64,000 nt of DNA from Albugo candida (lineage: Eukaryota; Oomycota; Peronosporomycetes; Albuginales). The position numbers were made by a program, and so were the translations under genes. Positions 24,078 to 34,652 of this stretch are shown one piece after another (position 1 is the stretch's first letter; each line of letters begins with the position of its first letter). The stretch is from the NCBI GenBank assembly GCA_040437565.1, contig JBDOQK010000071.1:1-64000 (forward strand), given 5' to 3'. The notes under the pieces were generated by a model. It saw only the letters and a list, made by a program, of their open reading frames with translations. It was not told the DNA's origin and ran no database searches.

Positions 24078-25270
24078 CTTCCTACGGCCTTCCTCAGCTA
24101 CGAAAGCACCGCGTCGGGACAGTCCGTAACGGAAGGTATACGAAACCACTATTTAGATCCTCGGATCGTTTACCAAAATGTCCGACGGATGGCAATGTGG
24201 AGTCGTTACTTTCCAGCGCATACCTCCCTGCCCTCTTTCGGGTGTACCATCGGCACCATCGCGCAGAGTGCGTCCTTTATCGACTGAAGACTGGCCGTGC
24301 GGTCCCCTCATTAATCTTCATCGAATCGGATGTGCACCAGCTTTCTTTTTTTTTCTTTCTGCTTCCCACCACTTTCCATCAAATCATGAAAGGTTTGTAC
24401 CAGCGCCGAGTAGTTTGGTATATTGTTCCGCATCCAATCCACCGCGCAAAGAAATTGCTGAAGATCCGCAGCAGTGAGTGGTCGTCCCATTTCACATAAC
24501 CTTGAATCCGGTGGGCGCAATGACTCAATCCATTCCCTGAAATCTTCTTTCTGCACCACACAGTTTCGAAAGAGAGAAAACAACACATTTTTGGATGGAG
24601 CTTCACACCAAATTCCTCACATCTTTAGAGAACGGTTTCCAGAACATCGAGAAGTTTCGCTTCTGTTTCCGCATAACCTACACTTCAGCGAAGTCTCAAA
24701 TGCGTTGTAAGACCATCAGAAAACTTGAATCAAGCATTCTTCACTCTTCTTCTGACCCGCTTTCACTCCTGTTATTGCTTGTATTTATTTCCATCTTTCT
24801 TTTTGATGTCTCATCATGGTAATTCCTGTATTCGGGTCGATAGCAACATCATTTTGCATCGGGTTTTAGTGAAGTCGACTCTGAAGGCTTTTCTGCAAGT
24901 CAAGCTTGCGCAAACTCAGAAGCATCATTCTTTTCACGGAATCCTTGGGTCAAGTTATAGTAGCCTTCTTTCGCCTATTCTGATCTTTGTATGGAGCTTG
25001 ATTTCTTATTTTGTGCGATGCTCCAGTGAATATAAAAAGAAGTCAACTACATGGTGTGAAGTAATATGAAATTGAATTTGACGCGTGTATGATGATACCA
25101 TTTGTAATTTGTGACAAATAAAGCTTAGAACAAACAATGACCATGTCAGGTCAGGCAGGTCCCTTTCAATCTGTTGGTAAAGAATTGATCAGCTAACACG
25201 CAATACATGCGTACCTTGATAATAAAGTTTTAATGAGTTTGAGCACATGGGTGACATGTCAATCAAACTG

Positions 25271-26437
25271 ATAACTTGATTCGAGAAATAATGCACCTTC
25301 TCAAGACTCAACGAGCAATTGATATGATTTTATTGAAATTCTCTGCGTTTGCGTAGTAGTATTCGTCACATTCAGCCTTACTGTCCTTTATGTAACTATC
25401 CAGAGACCTTGCAGTCAGTATTTTATATCTCAAGTCGGTAAATGACTACTTGGGTGCTAATGAATGAAGCACATTGAAGCAGATCGGATGTGATAAAATC
25501 CCTTCTAGCCACCGAATGAGTCTGCATCCACCGAAGAAGATAATGCGAAGTTTCTGCGCATAGTTGCTGTCTAGGACTGAGTAATGTACTGTCCAGAAAA
25601 GTATTTGGATACTAAAAGCTACCTAGATAATTTCTTGTAGCGTCTCGAAAATCCGATGCTTTGCGCAATGCAATGCTTCACGACTAATTGTAATCAAACA
25701 ATGAAACATTCCGTCATGGGCCCAGCCTGTTTGGTAAAGCAGAATTGAAGAATTGAATTGCTTTATTGGTAGGGGACTAGATGCATCATCAAGTCAAGCT
25801 ATTCAAATTTAATATGCAGCTCCCTTTCGAGAAAAACACGTATAATACTTCTTTCTAATGGCTGTTGTGGCGTATAGGTCCTAGTGGGACGGATGAACGA
25901 CGTTTAGCATTCTAACAAACTAGTGACAAGCATAATAATGCCTACTTTAACAGCGAGCGGCATTTTGAACGCTACTTGGTCAATCTGTCGCAATCTAATT
26001 GACACGGTTTGTAACGTGCACTGTGCTCCAGGCTTCTATAGTCTATAGCTTTTCATATGATTTGAATACATTTTTCAAGGTTCCTTGTCTTATAATTAAG
26101 TCAACTACATGTTGAAGAGCGGGACTATAGACAAAATTTTCTGCGGCTCTCTTGCCTTTCTTTAGTTTGTAGCTTCAACGTAGCCATCCAACTAGGACTA
26201 GGATCGAGTTGCACTTGCATTTTGCTTTGCCGGTGACGGACCCGCAGCAATATTATTTGACTTTTAAAATACCACCGAATCAATCTCGCGTTGCGAGTTG
26301 AGTCAATACCTTTGCAGGCCGAATCCGTTCGTGTTGATCATAACACTGTCTTCGAGAGTTTCGAACATGCGCACTAAACGTGGTGTAGATCACATAATTT
26401 GCTGGAATTGTTGGAGTTGCTGATCGCTGATCGAACA
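25271..26437. repeat. 1,167-base duplicated contig end, left copy
   Basis: The same 1,167 bases appear at 26538-27704. The left copy stops at ...gctgatcgaaca exactly where the gap begins, and the right copy continues. No difference was noticed on reading. It is best read as one locus assembled twice. Confidence 0.92.
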
Positions 26438-26537
26438 NNNNNNNNNNNNNNNNNNNNNNNNNNNNNNNNNNNNNNNNNNNNNNNNNNNNNNNNNNNNNNN
26501 NNNNNNNNNNNNNNNNNNNNNNNNNNNNNNNNNNNNN
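26438..26537. other. Assembly gap with duplicated flanks
   Basis: 100 N between the two 1,167-base copies. The true distance is probably negative (an overlap). Confidence 0.95.
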
Positions 26538-29256
26538 ATAACTTGATTCGAGAAATAATGCACCTTCTCAAGACTCAACGAGCAATTGATATGATTTTAT
26601 TGAAATTCTCTGCGTTTGCGTAGTAGTATTCGTCACATTCAGCCTTACTGTCCTTTATGTAACTATCCAGAGACCTTGCAGTCAGTATTTTATATCTCAA
26701 GTCGGTAAATGACTACTTGGGTGCTAATGAATGAAGCACATTGAAGCAGATCGGATGTGATAAAATCCCTTCTAGCCACCGAATGAGTCTGCATCCACCG
26801 AAGAAGATAATGCGAAGTTTCTGCGCATAGTTGCTGTCTAGGACTGAGTAATGTACTGTCCAGAAAAGTATTTGGATACTAAAAGCTACCTAGATAATTT
26901 CTTGTAGCGTCTCGAAAATCCGATGCTTTGCGCAATGCAATGCTTCACGACTAATTGTAATCAAACAATGAAACATTCCGTCATGGGCCCAGCCTGTTTG
27001 GTAAAGCAGAATTGAAGAATTGAATTGCTTTATTGGTAGGGGACTAGATGCATCATCAAGTCAAGCTATTCAAATTTAATATGCAGCTCCCTTTCGAGAA
27101 AAACACGTATAATACTTCTTTCTAATGGCTGTTGTGGCGTATAGGTCCTAGTGGGACGGATGAACGACGTTTAGCATTCTAACAAACTAGTGACAAGCAT
27201 AATAATGCCTACTTTAACAGCGAGCGGCATTTTGAACGCTACTTGGTCAATCTGTCGCAATCTAATTGACACGGTTTGTAACGTGCACTGTGCTCCAGGC
27301 TTCTATAGTCTATAGCTTTTCATATGATTTGAATACATTTTTCAAGGTTCCTTGTCTTATAATTAAGTCAACTACATGTTGAAGAGCGGGACTATAGACA
27401 AAATTTTCTGCGGCTCTCTTGCCTTTCTTTAGTTTGTAGCTTCAACGTAGCCATCCAACTAGGACTAGGATCGAGTTGCACTTGCATTTTGCTTTGCCGG
27501 TGACGGACCCGCAGCAATATTATTTGACTTTTAAAATACCACCGAATCAATCTCGCGTTGCGAGTTGAGTCAATACCTTTGCAGGCCGAATCCGTTCGTG
27601 TTGATCATAACACTGTCTTCGAGAGTTTCGAACATGCGCACTAAACGTGGTGTAGATCACATAATTTGCTGGAATTGTTGGAGTTGCTGATCGCTGATCG
27701 AACAAACGACAATTCCTATCGGTCCAGAAATGCAGCGTCACCGCTTGCAACACAAGCCTTAAACAGATATGTTCTGCTGATATTCTGTCCATGTCGATCG
27801 TACTGCTGGCACGAGCACAAGCAAGATGCGTTCAACGAGGACGGGACGAGAAAACTGATCTCAATTAGAGAGTAGCTCCAGCCATAAGTGCGGCGTGTGA
27901 TCGCACTCAGGAAAAACGCTATTGATCTGATTCCGCTGCGCCACATTAAGTCTGAGGGCACATCATAATGTCGGGCTGAATTCCCACTAGCGAGATCAAA
28001 CTGGAAGTATCCGAAAATCCAGATAAAACTGTAGATCTTTAAGAAAAATGGAAGGAAACAATTTCGAGATGCCGTGATGTAACCATAAACATTCGAATCC
28101 GCGGGGATTTACTGCTTTCTCATATTGCGTTGTACACCCACAGAAAACTGTCTTCCACTTAAGCTTGCTCGGATCCAAGTCATCAGACCAATCGGCGAGG
28201 AGACACGCTGTAATGTCTGAGTGATTTCGCCGTAAAGTCGACTCAGTAACTGATCAGTCATGTCCGATGTGTTCAGCTCTTCGTCGTTGCAATATATGTC
28301 GACAAAGCTTACTTCATTGGCCATGTGTCGTTTTCTCGTAAAAAGTCTAGAATACTTCAGATGTCGAAAAATGTAGCAAACGATTTCCGTACCGTCCGAT
28401 GTGGTTCGTCGATCATGCCAAGATTGTACCGAACGTTTTGCGTACTCGGATTACGAGTAGCATTTCCTTATGTAATTCTTAGTCGCGGTGGAACCACATG
28501 GGTTGTTCCATGTTGTACTGAAGGTGTTGGAGAACAGCTAGATCTTAAATTGTAATGCTCCAATCCATGTCATGCCACATTTTTAATGCGTGGTTCCACC
28601 AATGAGATGTCCCCTCCCTTTGAACTATTTTCCCTTGTCGATGTGGTGCGATGGTCAAGATATCCATCCTCCTGTGTGGTCCAAAGGGAGGTTGGATAAG
28701 CTGTAATAATTCCGTCGAGGCAGTTGCCCTATAGGCAGGCTTATTTGTCGACGCTGCAAGCTTATAAGTGATCCTCACCGACAAAAATTCCTGAGTTCTC
28801 CCTACACTACCACGGGGACTCAGCCGTGTATAATATCAACACCAGCAAAGCCAAAAAATTCGACCATGATGGCCTGTCAGTCAAATGATTCTACAATCCG
28901 TCAGTACGGTCCTTGAAGACCGTAATCCTCCATCTTTGATGGCGCGTGGGCAAAGCCTCATTGTACTCCTTGATGTCTCTCAGCGAGCTTTCTCCGTTGG
29001 CTTGCACTATAACGTGTATTGTATCTTCCGCCACGTTAATGGTCTTTCCCTACCGAACTCGTCCAATAGAGCTGCTACCATGCCTTCAATATCCGCGCTT
29101 TTGGCTACTCGGTACGCATAACGTCATCTCTCCATTCCACCCAGCTTCTGCTCAGAAGATCATGAGATTGCATGGCATGTTCACGAACAAACACTTTATA
29201 CTTTTTACACATTAATCTCCAAAGACGACACCACTAATCCTACTTTTTTTTTTATC

Positions 29257-31020
29257 TCACACAACGTGCGCTTTCACAAACTCTAAAAAGCGATTACCAT
29301 AAAAAGTTGGGTTCACAGCAGAGATCTGTTTTCGATCATGTCGGATACCTTTAATAAATGTTTCAGCAACTTTACGGCCATTGTACTGCTGCAAAATATC
29401 AATAACACCGATGAAATAAACGAGCCCATTTGGAGCTCCATACGCATCACGTCCAGATATCCCACCTTCGTGTTGTGCAAAGATAGAGTCAGTGTGAACG
29501 GTAACGTTTTCTAATTCTAAAAAACTCGGCGACAGTGGGACAAACGACATTTGTTCCATCGAATCCATCTCTTCTTCTTCGAAAACCGAATCCCTGGAAA
29601 CTATATCTGCTTCTATTCTTCCAAAAGAATGATTCTGCTCATCACTTGGAACATTCATCGAATGAGGCTCTTCCGGTGTGTTTAACGTTGTCAAACGCTT
29701 AGGAGACCGCACGTCGGCCTCGCGTTTGCGATTCGCAGAAGAAACGCGTGGAGACGATATCGAACGCAAAAGCCGTGTAAGGACAGAACTATCGGCCTTT
29801 GCTGGAGATGTCGCAAACACGTCAAGCGCTGAAAGTGAAGAAGCTCCCTTCCCTTTCAAACTCCCTCCAACTGGAGTCGTTGGCATCGATTTAATATTCC
29901 AGGAACGCATTGCGACGAGTCTCGAGGCTGGAAGCTCCTTTACTGGATTCAGACGTTTAAGCGTGTCATAGACTGTCTTCTGAATCGCTCCTTGTCGTGT
30001 GTCATGAATACCGACCAAAAGACTGTAATCCATAATATTCATTCCTTTGAGAAAATCGACATCGCTCTCGAGCTGTGAGAGAAAGGCTTTCCTATTCGCC
30101 GCACCCAACTCGAGTCGAACGTTTGCTTCTAAAAGATCAACGTCCTTGAGAACCTGGTACCTATCCAGATCTTTTCGAGACGTCCGACGACCAACTTGAG
30201 CGCCTTTCAAGTCAAATCGAGCGTGAATGTCCAAATTCGTGTCGAAAACATTAGCCATGATAATAAAATGCATCTTCTTCCGCAAATGATGCATTTTGAC
30301 GCGATGCATTCCATAAAACCTTGATAAAAGCGTGTTGGGGTTCTCGACGACATACTGATAATACTGCGGAAGAATTCGTCGTAAGAATCGCGATTCCTCT
30401 TTACTTTGCGTCTTGATCATAAATCGTCCGTCATGAGAATAGAAAAAAAACTGACCCGACTTGGAATTCGCAAGGAATTCGATGTAATTAAAGTCACCGC
30501 ATAAAGTGACCATATAATCGGCAGAATCGATGCAAAATTGTCGCCGAATATGTCGAAAAACATCCGGCGAGTAATCTTTAAACTTGAACGAATGCCCGAG
30601 CTTCAGACTCGCCGGGAAGTCTCGTTTATCAACTCTGCTGAAATCCTCCATACACAATCGATTCACAGCACAGAAACTCGAGTGTCTTCCCGCAGAATTC
30701 AAAATGCCGCACATCATTCCGTACGTGAGCGCATACTGCTCATGTTTATCGTCAATAACGTTGCCCAGAGGCCTTCTCATCCTCTCTCGATTCGAGCCAC
30801 CTTGCAGCCGATTCACTTCCGTTCCCACTGGAAGAATCGCGTTTGAAGAAGGAGTGAGAACGACATCCTCGTGCTGAGGCTCCTCGGAAGCGCTCGAGTC
30901 GCTCGTACGAATGCGTATGGGCGATAGAAATTCCTCAGACGCTCTTAAGGCATTTTGAATGGGAGCATTCAAACACAATACCGACACGCGAGTCTCAACT
31001 GCCAAACGCGTCGACTCCAT
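29257..31020 (-). CDS. Phosphatidylinositol phosphate kinase (PIP5K/PIP4K family)
   Basis: A single-exon protein of 587 residues from the first ATG at 31020. The frame stays open upstream to about 31092 but without an ATG. PIP kinases phosphorylate phosphatidylinositol phosphates at membranes to make PI(4,5)P2 and related signals. The kinase core begins near residue 138. It contains the catalytic Lys in GRFMIKTQ, the FDLKGAQVGR motif (about residue 268), NIMDYSLLVG (about 330) and, after a long Ser-rich insert, YFIGVIDILQQY with the metal-binding Asp (about 533). The last segment (NPTFYGNRFLEFV) sits where the activation loop and C-terminus lie in this family. Oomycetes carry GPCR-PIPK fusions, but I see no membrane segments here, so this is a soluble form. 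It is head-to-head with the CinA/NMNAT-like gene, whose ATG is 226 bases away. Confidence 0.93.
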   Translation of the reverse strand: MESTRLAVETRVSVLCLNAPIQNALRASEEFLSPIRIRTSDSSASEEPQHEDVVLTPSSNAILPVGTEVNRLQGGSNRERMRRPLGNVIDDKHEQYALTYGMMCGILNSAGRHSSFCAVNRLCMEDFSRVDKRDFPASLKLGHSFKFKDYSPDVFRHIRRQFCIDSADYMVTLCGDFNYIEFLANSKSGQFFFYSHDGRFMIKTQSKEESRFLRRILPQYYQYVVENPNTLLSRFYGMHRVKMHHLRKKMHFIIMANVFDTNLDIHARFDLKGAQVGRRTSRKDLDRYQVLKDVDLLEANVRLELGAANRKAFLSQLESDVDFLKGMNIMDYSLLVGIHDTRQGAIQKTVYDTLKRLNPVKELPASRLVAMRSWNIKSMPTTPVGGSLKGKGASSLSALDVFATSPAKADSSVLTRLLRSISSPRVSSANRKREADVRSPKRLTTLNTPEEPHSMNVPSDEQNHSFGRIEADIVSRDSVFEEEEMDSMEQMSFVPLSPSFLELENVTVHTDSIFAQHEGGISGRDAYGAPNGLVYFIGVIDILQQYNGRKVAETFIKGIRHDRKQISAVNPTFYGNRFLEFVKAHVV

Positions 31021-31246
31021 TTCGACCTGAGACGCAACTTTGAAAGCAAATCGTTCAATAGTTTTCCACGCGGAATAAAAATAACACTTCAAAAATAGTC
31101 AAAAGCATCAAAAAACGATTCCGAGCTAAAAATATATTTAATTTTCAATATTTTTCAATATTTTATGACAAACGGATCGAATTCTCAAACTGAATCCATT
31201 CGACAGCGCACGTGGTCCACCAGTTGAGTTGAGACGTTCCCAAAGG
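31021..31246. promoter_or_regulatory. Shared divergent promoter region
   Basis: The 226 bases between the ATGs of the PIP kinase (minus) and the CinA/NMNAT-like gene (plus) must hold both promoters. It includes an AT-rich run with repeated tatttttcaat blocks around 31139-31162. No specific factor site was identified. Confidence 0.5.
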
Positions 31247-32657
31247 ATGCAAAGTCTTGTCGAACGATTGATACAGTCGCTGTATGCGTGTAAACGATTC
31301 AAAGTCGCTGGAAGTATCACTGGAGGCGGAGTTTCCGCATGCAATTTACTCGTTTCCAGTGGAAGTTCTTCGACCATTTTGGAGCTCTGTGTTCCGTATT
31401 CGCGAGCGAGTTTAATAGAATCGCTCACAGCCGTTCATTTCTCACCAAAGACTTCATTTTGCTCGCTACAAATCGCAGAGGAAATGGCTTCATACAGCGT
31501 TTCTCGAGCTGATTTTTTATTGCAACAACAGCGAAAAAATGATTTTTTTTGGAATGAATCGTTTTCGGAGCTGACAGAGCGATACGAATCGATTCTCGGA
31601 ATTGGATGTACGGCTTCGTTGAAGACAAATCGGCTGAAAAGAAGCGGTACAGATCGATGTTTTGTATCGGTGTGTCACGCATCCAAGCGGACAAAAGCGG
31701 ACAACGTCCAAATCGCACAGAGAATCCATCAAACGTATGAGATCATATTCGATCCGCAGCACACGCGTCAAGGTACACGTCTTTAGACTCAACTTTTGGC
31801 TCATTGTCTCTGTAGAACAGGATCAACTCGCAGCGTTTTGGATCGTTTACGCACTAAGTCGAGCGTCGGGACTTTGTCAGTCGGATCGGATGGAATTGCG
31901 TGATCATTTGCTTTCAAAAACCAAAGTGACGGAAAGTGAGTCGTGTCGACTGGCGGGCGATAATGCATTTGATTTGATCACAAATGTGGCAATTGCTCCT
32001 TCCAATCGATTTGGTAGCGTCCTTTTCCTCGGAGATGGAAATGTTGAAAGCCTGCGTGAAATCATTGTCGATATTCCATTCAGAGGACTCGTATTTCCCG
32101 GCTCATTCAATCCTCTACACAATGGACATATCGAGTTGATACAAGCCGCACAAAATGTTGTCCAAAAGCATTTCCATACGACCGAATTGCCATCGATTGC
32201 GTTTGAAATTGCGGTGCAAAATGCTGATAAAGGGAAATTAAATGGGAATGAAATACAGAGACGGACCGCTCAGTTCTCTGACAGATCCGATGTGTTGCCA
32301 GTGTTTGTGACGAATGCGACTTTATTCTCCGAAAAAGCGAAATTATTTCGTCAAAGTTGGTTTGTCATCGGAGCCGATACAGCGATACGTTTAGTCGATT
32401 CCAAGTACTACGGAGACGAATGCAAGATGGCTATCACACTGAATGAGATCATTTCGACGTTGGAGTGTCGTTTTGTGGTGGCCGGACGATATGTCGAAGC
32501 GTACGGACGATATTGCAGCGCGATGGAAATTGTTGAAAATGTGATTCCAAAATTCTTCCGACATGCATTCCTGCCGATTGACGAGGAGATATTTCGTAAC
32601 GATATATCTTCGACCGCGTTACGGGAGCGAGCAGAGGAAAAGCTTCGAGTCAAATGA
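31247..32657 (+). CDS. CinA-like amidase fused to NMN adenylyltransferase-like protein
   Basis: Two exons, 31247-31772 and 31816-32657, give 455 residues. The 43-base intron (GTACAC..GTAG) is phase-consistent. Exon 1 resembles the CinA C-terminal domain (nicotinamide-nucleotide amidase): SITGGG near residue 20 and GIGCTASLKT near 125. Exon 2 carries the nucleotidyltransferase signature GSFNPLHNGH (about residue 269) and ISSTALRER near the C-terminus, as in nicotinate/nicotinamide nucleotide adenylyltransferases. In bacteria CinA converts NMN to nicotinate mononucleotide, which an adenylyltransferase then adenylates on the way to NAD. A fusion would join consecutive steps, but that role is inference. 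CinA catalytic residues were not checked one by one. The start is the first ATG; the frame is open upstream only from a TTG. Confidence 0.8.
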
Positions 32658-32824
32658 TTTGGTCAAAATTGTAATTTCCTCAATAAAAATGGAGTGCGAT
32701 TTTGAGGTTTGAGGGTTGACTTTTTGAGGTCGCAAACGGAAGCGATCGTATGAGTTGAAACGCAAAGAAAACGCCAAAAGAGATCCAATTGTATATCTGA
32801 TGCTTCCTAATGAGTCGTTTGCCA

Positions 32825-33882
32825 TCACAAGTAAAGGCGTACGGATTTCTGAATATCATTTTTCCGCACATTTTTCCTCACTAAAACTTGAACAAAAGGA
32901 AATGAAATGCGTTCAGATGTCTTTGACGTCGAAATACGATCCAAATTGGTGTCAGCAAGTGAGGTTTCACGCTTCAAAGGACTATTGGATTCATTCGCAC
33001 ACTCTAAACATCGACAGTGAGATGTACACGGAATCCCATTCTGATAGCATTCGCAGTATTTCTTCAAGCATTTTGACTTTTTGCATCGACAACCACGCAA
33101 TACGACCGCATTGGATTTCTATATTCAGACTGAGAGACAACTCGGTAGAATCAATGACATGAGCATACCTGAGGTAAAAGCTGGTAAAAGGCCTGAGACG
33201 AGTGTACCATCGAATTGGAAGCGAAAGAGAAAACGCGCGGAGAATTCGCTAAATACGTTTCAATGGCTTCGACACGCTGTCGCTTGTGGCCTCTGGTGTT
33301 CTGACACGCTTCGCAATTGCATTTCGGATGACAAAATCCACGAGAACTGAAGCAGACACAATACCTGGGCTCAACATGTGAATATTACATATATGATATG
33401 TATGTTTGGGAATATTACATTTTTAGACATCCGGTTTTACAGCCACAAATTTGAAGGGAGTCGACGCTTGTTGCTTGAACTTGTTGTGCTTGTGTTTGTA
33501 TGCGTTGCAATTTTGACCTTTCTTTCGCGGAAATTACATTGGTAGACTCATCGGGGAGCTGTTGGTAATTGTCGCGTAGAATGGGAACTGGAAGGAGAGA
33601 TAGTTGGCCATAGCGTTTTTCGAATAGATATAAAAGCATATCAAGCCATGCTCGGTTCTCACGGTGATGGAGGTCAGTAGTATCGACTGGAGTGGATGAT
33701 AGAGTTTTGGGTGCTTTTCGGTCATTTTTTGAGAGAGGAAGTAGAGTGTTTTGTTGGGAATTGAGGTCAATGGTAGAGAGCGGCGTACGAGGATTACATG
33801 TCGTGGTCTTAATTGGTTCTATTCGGTCGACAATCGGATCGCTATCGGCGTTCATTTCAGACAGAATATGCGATCGGATCAT
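32825..33882 (-). CDS. CXC-domain (tesmin/TSO1/LIN54-type) DNA-binding protein
   Basis: Three exons (33882-33419, 33364-33169, 33118-32825; introns 54 and 50 bases) encode 317 residues with consistent phase. The protein has two Cys-rich CXC repeats. The first starts at [10 protein letters not shown] at the end of exon 1 and runs into [17 protein letters not shown] in exon 2. The second is [19 protein letters not shown] in exon 3. A linker follows the first repeat, as in the CRC domain of LIN54, tesmin and plant TSO1, which binds DNA (CHR-like TTYGAA sites) and controls cell-cycle genes. The first intron splits the first repeat within the Met codon between CLK and YC. The N-terminal 150 residues are polar and unassigned. 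At about 317 residues it is short for the family. Confidence 0.88.
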
Positions 33883-34652
33883 GTCGAAAGTATTCGCGAT
33901 ACCGTATTTATGTGTAGGTACACGTACTTAGCTTACGTACGTTACGGTTGAAGTGAGTTTCGAGCCGATTTTTAGGTATTCTGCGTACTTTGATACTGCT
34001 GGGAATGAGACGGAAACTGCGAATCGATTCAATAATTGTAGTGCTATATGGCATCATCTCAATGGCAGAAGCATATTGCAGGAAGCAGAATGTGTCGAAC
34101 GTTGTCGTTTTGGCAAAAACGCTTGGAGAAAGGCCCAGGCCTCTGACCAGCATACTCCTGTTTTTATAGGGTGTAGTGATCCATCTCATAAGATCCTGAT
34201 GCACTGAGAGGATTCCCTAACGAAAAGTATTGAAAATATGCCTTTGAATCATTTCGTACAGAGCCTAAGGCGTGTTGGTGCGGAATGCCGCAATTTTGGA
34301 GCAAACCTGTTGCTGCAATGAAAATTTAAAAAAATAAAATGCGTAAGCAAAGAGAAGGTGATACAGAATATGCATAGGAAAAGTCTCTAAAAGGAGTTCC
34401 GTACTCACGTACACTGATTCGATTTTATTCGACCACTATACGCTAAAGCCCTCTAATTGCTGTGTACTTGCACTATCAGTGTTTCGATGCTTTCTCGTGC
34501 AAAGAGAAATTCATCGCACTATGAAAGAATAAGTAACGATAGAAATTCAAGCACGAGACCACCAAAAGAGATGTACTCATAGTATAAGGCAAAAAAAGCC
34601 GCTTACCGACAGATCTCTGGACACCTCACATGCATCAAATTTTAAAAATTTG
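33883..34652. other. Intergenic, nothing assignable
   Basis: This lies between the CXC gene start and the 3' end of the dynein gene. Only short unrelated frames are present. It should hold the CXC promoter and the 3' untranslated region of the dynein gene. Confidence 0.5.

Larger units (their letters stand above)
21652..25069 (-). mobile_element. Decayed Ty3/gypsy element with chromodomain
   Basis: Reading the minus strand, domains run in gypsy order. RT connection (about 24700-24311, with WCRKKI/VVQKEDF and a QQFLCAVDWM stretch in two frames) is followed by RNase H (23797-23455, with FISGTFEGAAAYW and FHLFTDHRIL). Next come an H2C2 zinc finger (23186-22990, His-x18-His and CLHC), an integrase core (22945-22559, SDTESHF and GSGEVLNRQLL), and an integrase C-terminal region (about 22560-22119). 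A chromodomain-like end lies at about 22010-21830. Frameshifts and stops are numerous. The first integrase Asp is replaced (NFRFRFLSM). No LTRs, protease or Gag were found, so both ends are truncated or eroded. Confidence 0.85.
25070..29256. other. Gene-poor region with a large artefactual duplication
   Basis: I see no conserved gene. Short frames on the minus strand at 28784-28545 and 28324-28109 have a faint retroelement feel but no motif I can name. The largest structure is the 1,167-base duplication around the gap at 26438, listed separately. Confidence 0.5.

Noticed and set aside
27676-27697. About 21 bases (ttgtYggagttgctgatcgct) shared with 60369-60390
   Set aside because: One mismatch and no extension of similarity on either side; most likely chance or a tiny relic.
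25271-27704. A 1.17-kb tandem duplication
   Set aside because: The copies meet a 100-N gap with contig-end geometry, so an assembly overlap is the simpler explanation.
29678-30877. Several plus-strand frames inside the PIP kinase gene
   Set aside because: They lie wholly antisense to a conserved kinase frame and have no domain of their own.
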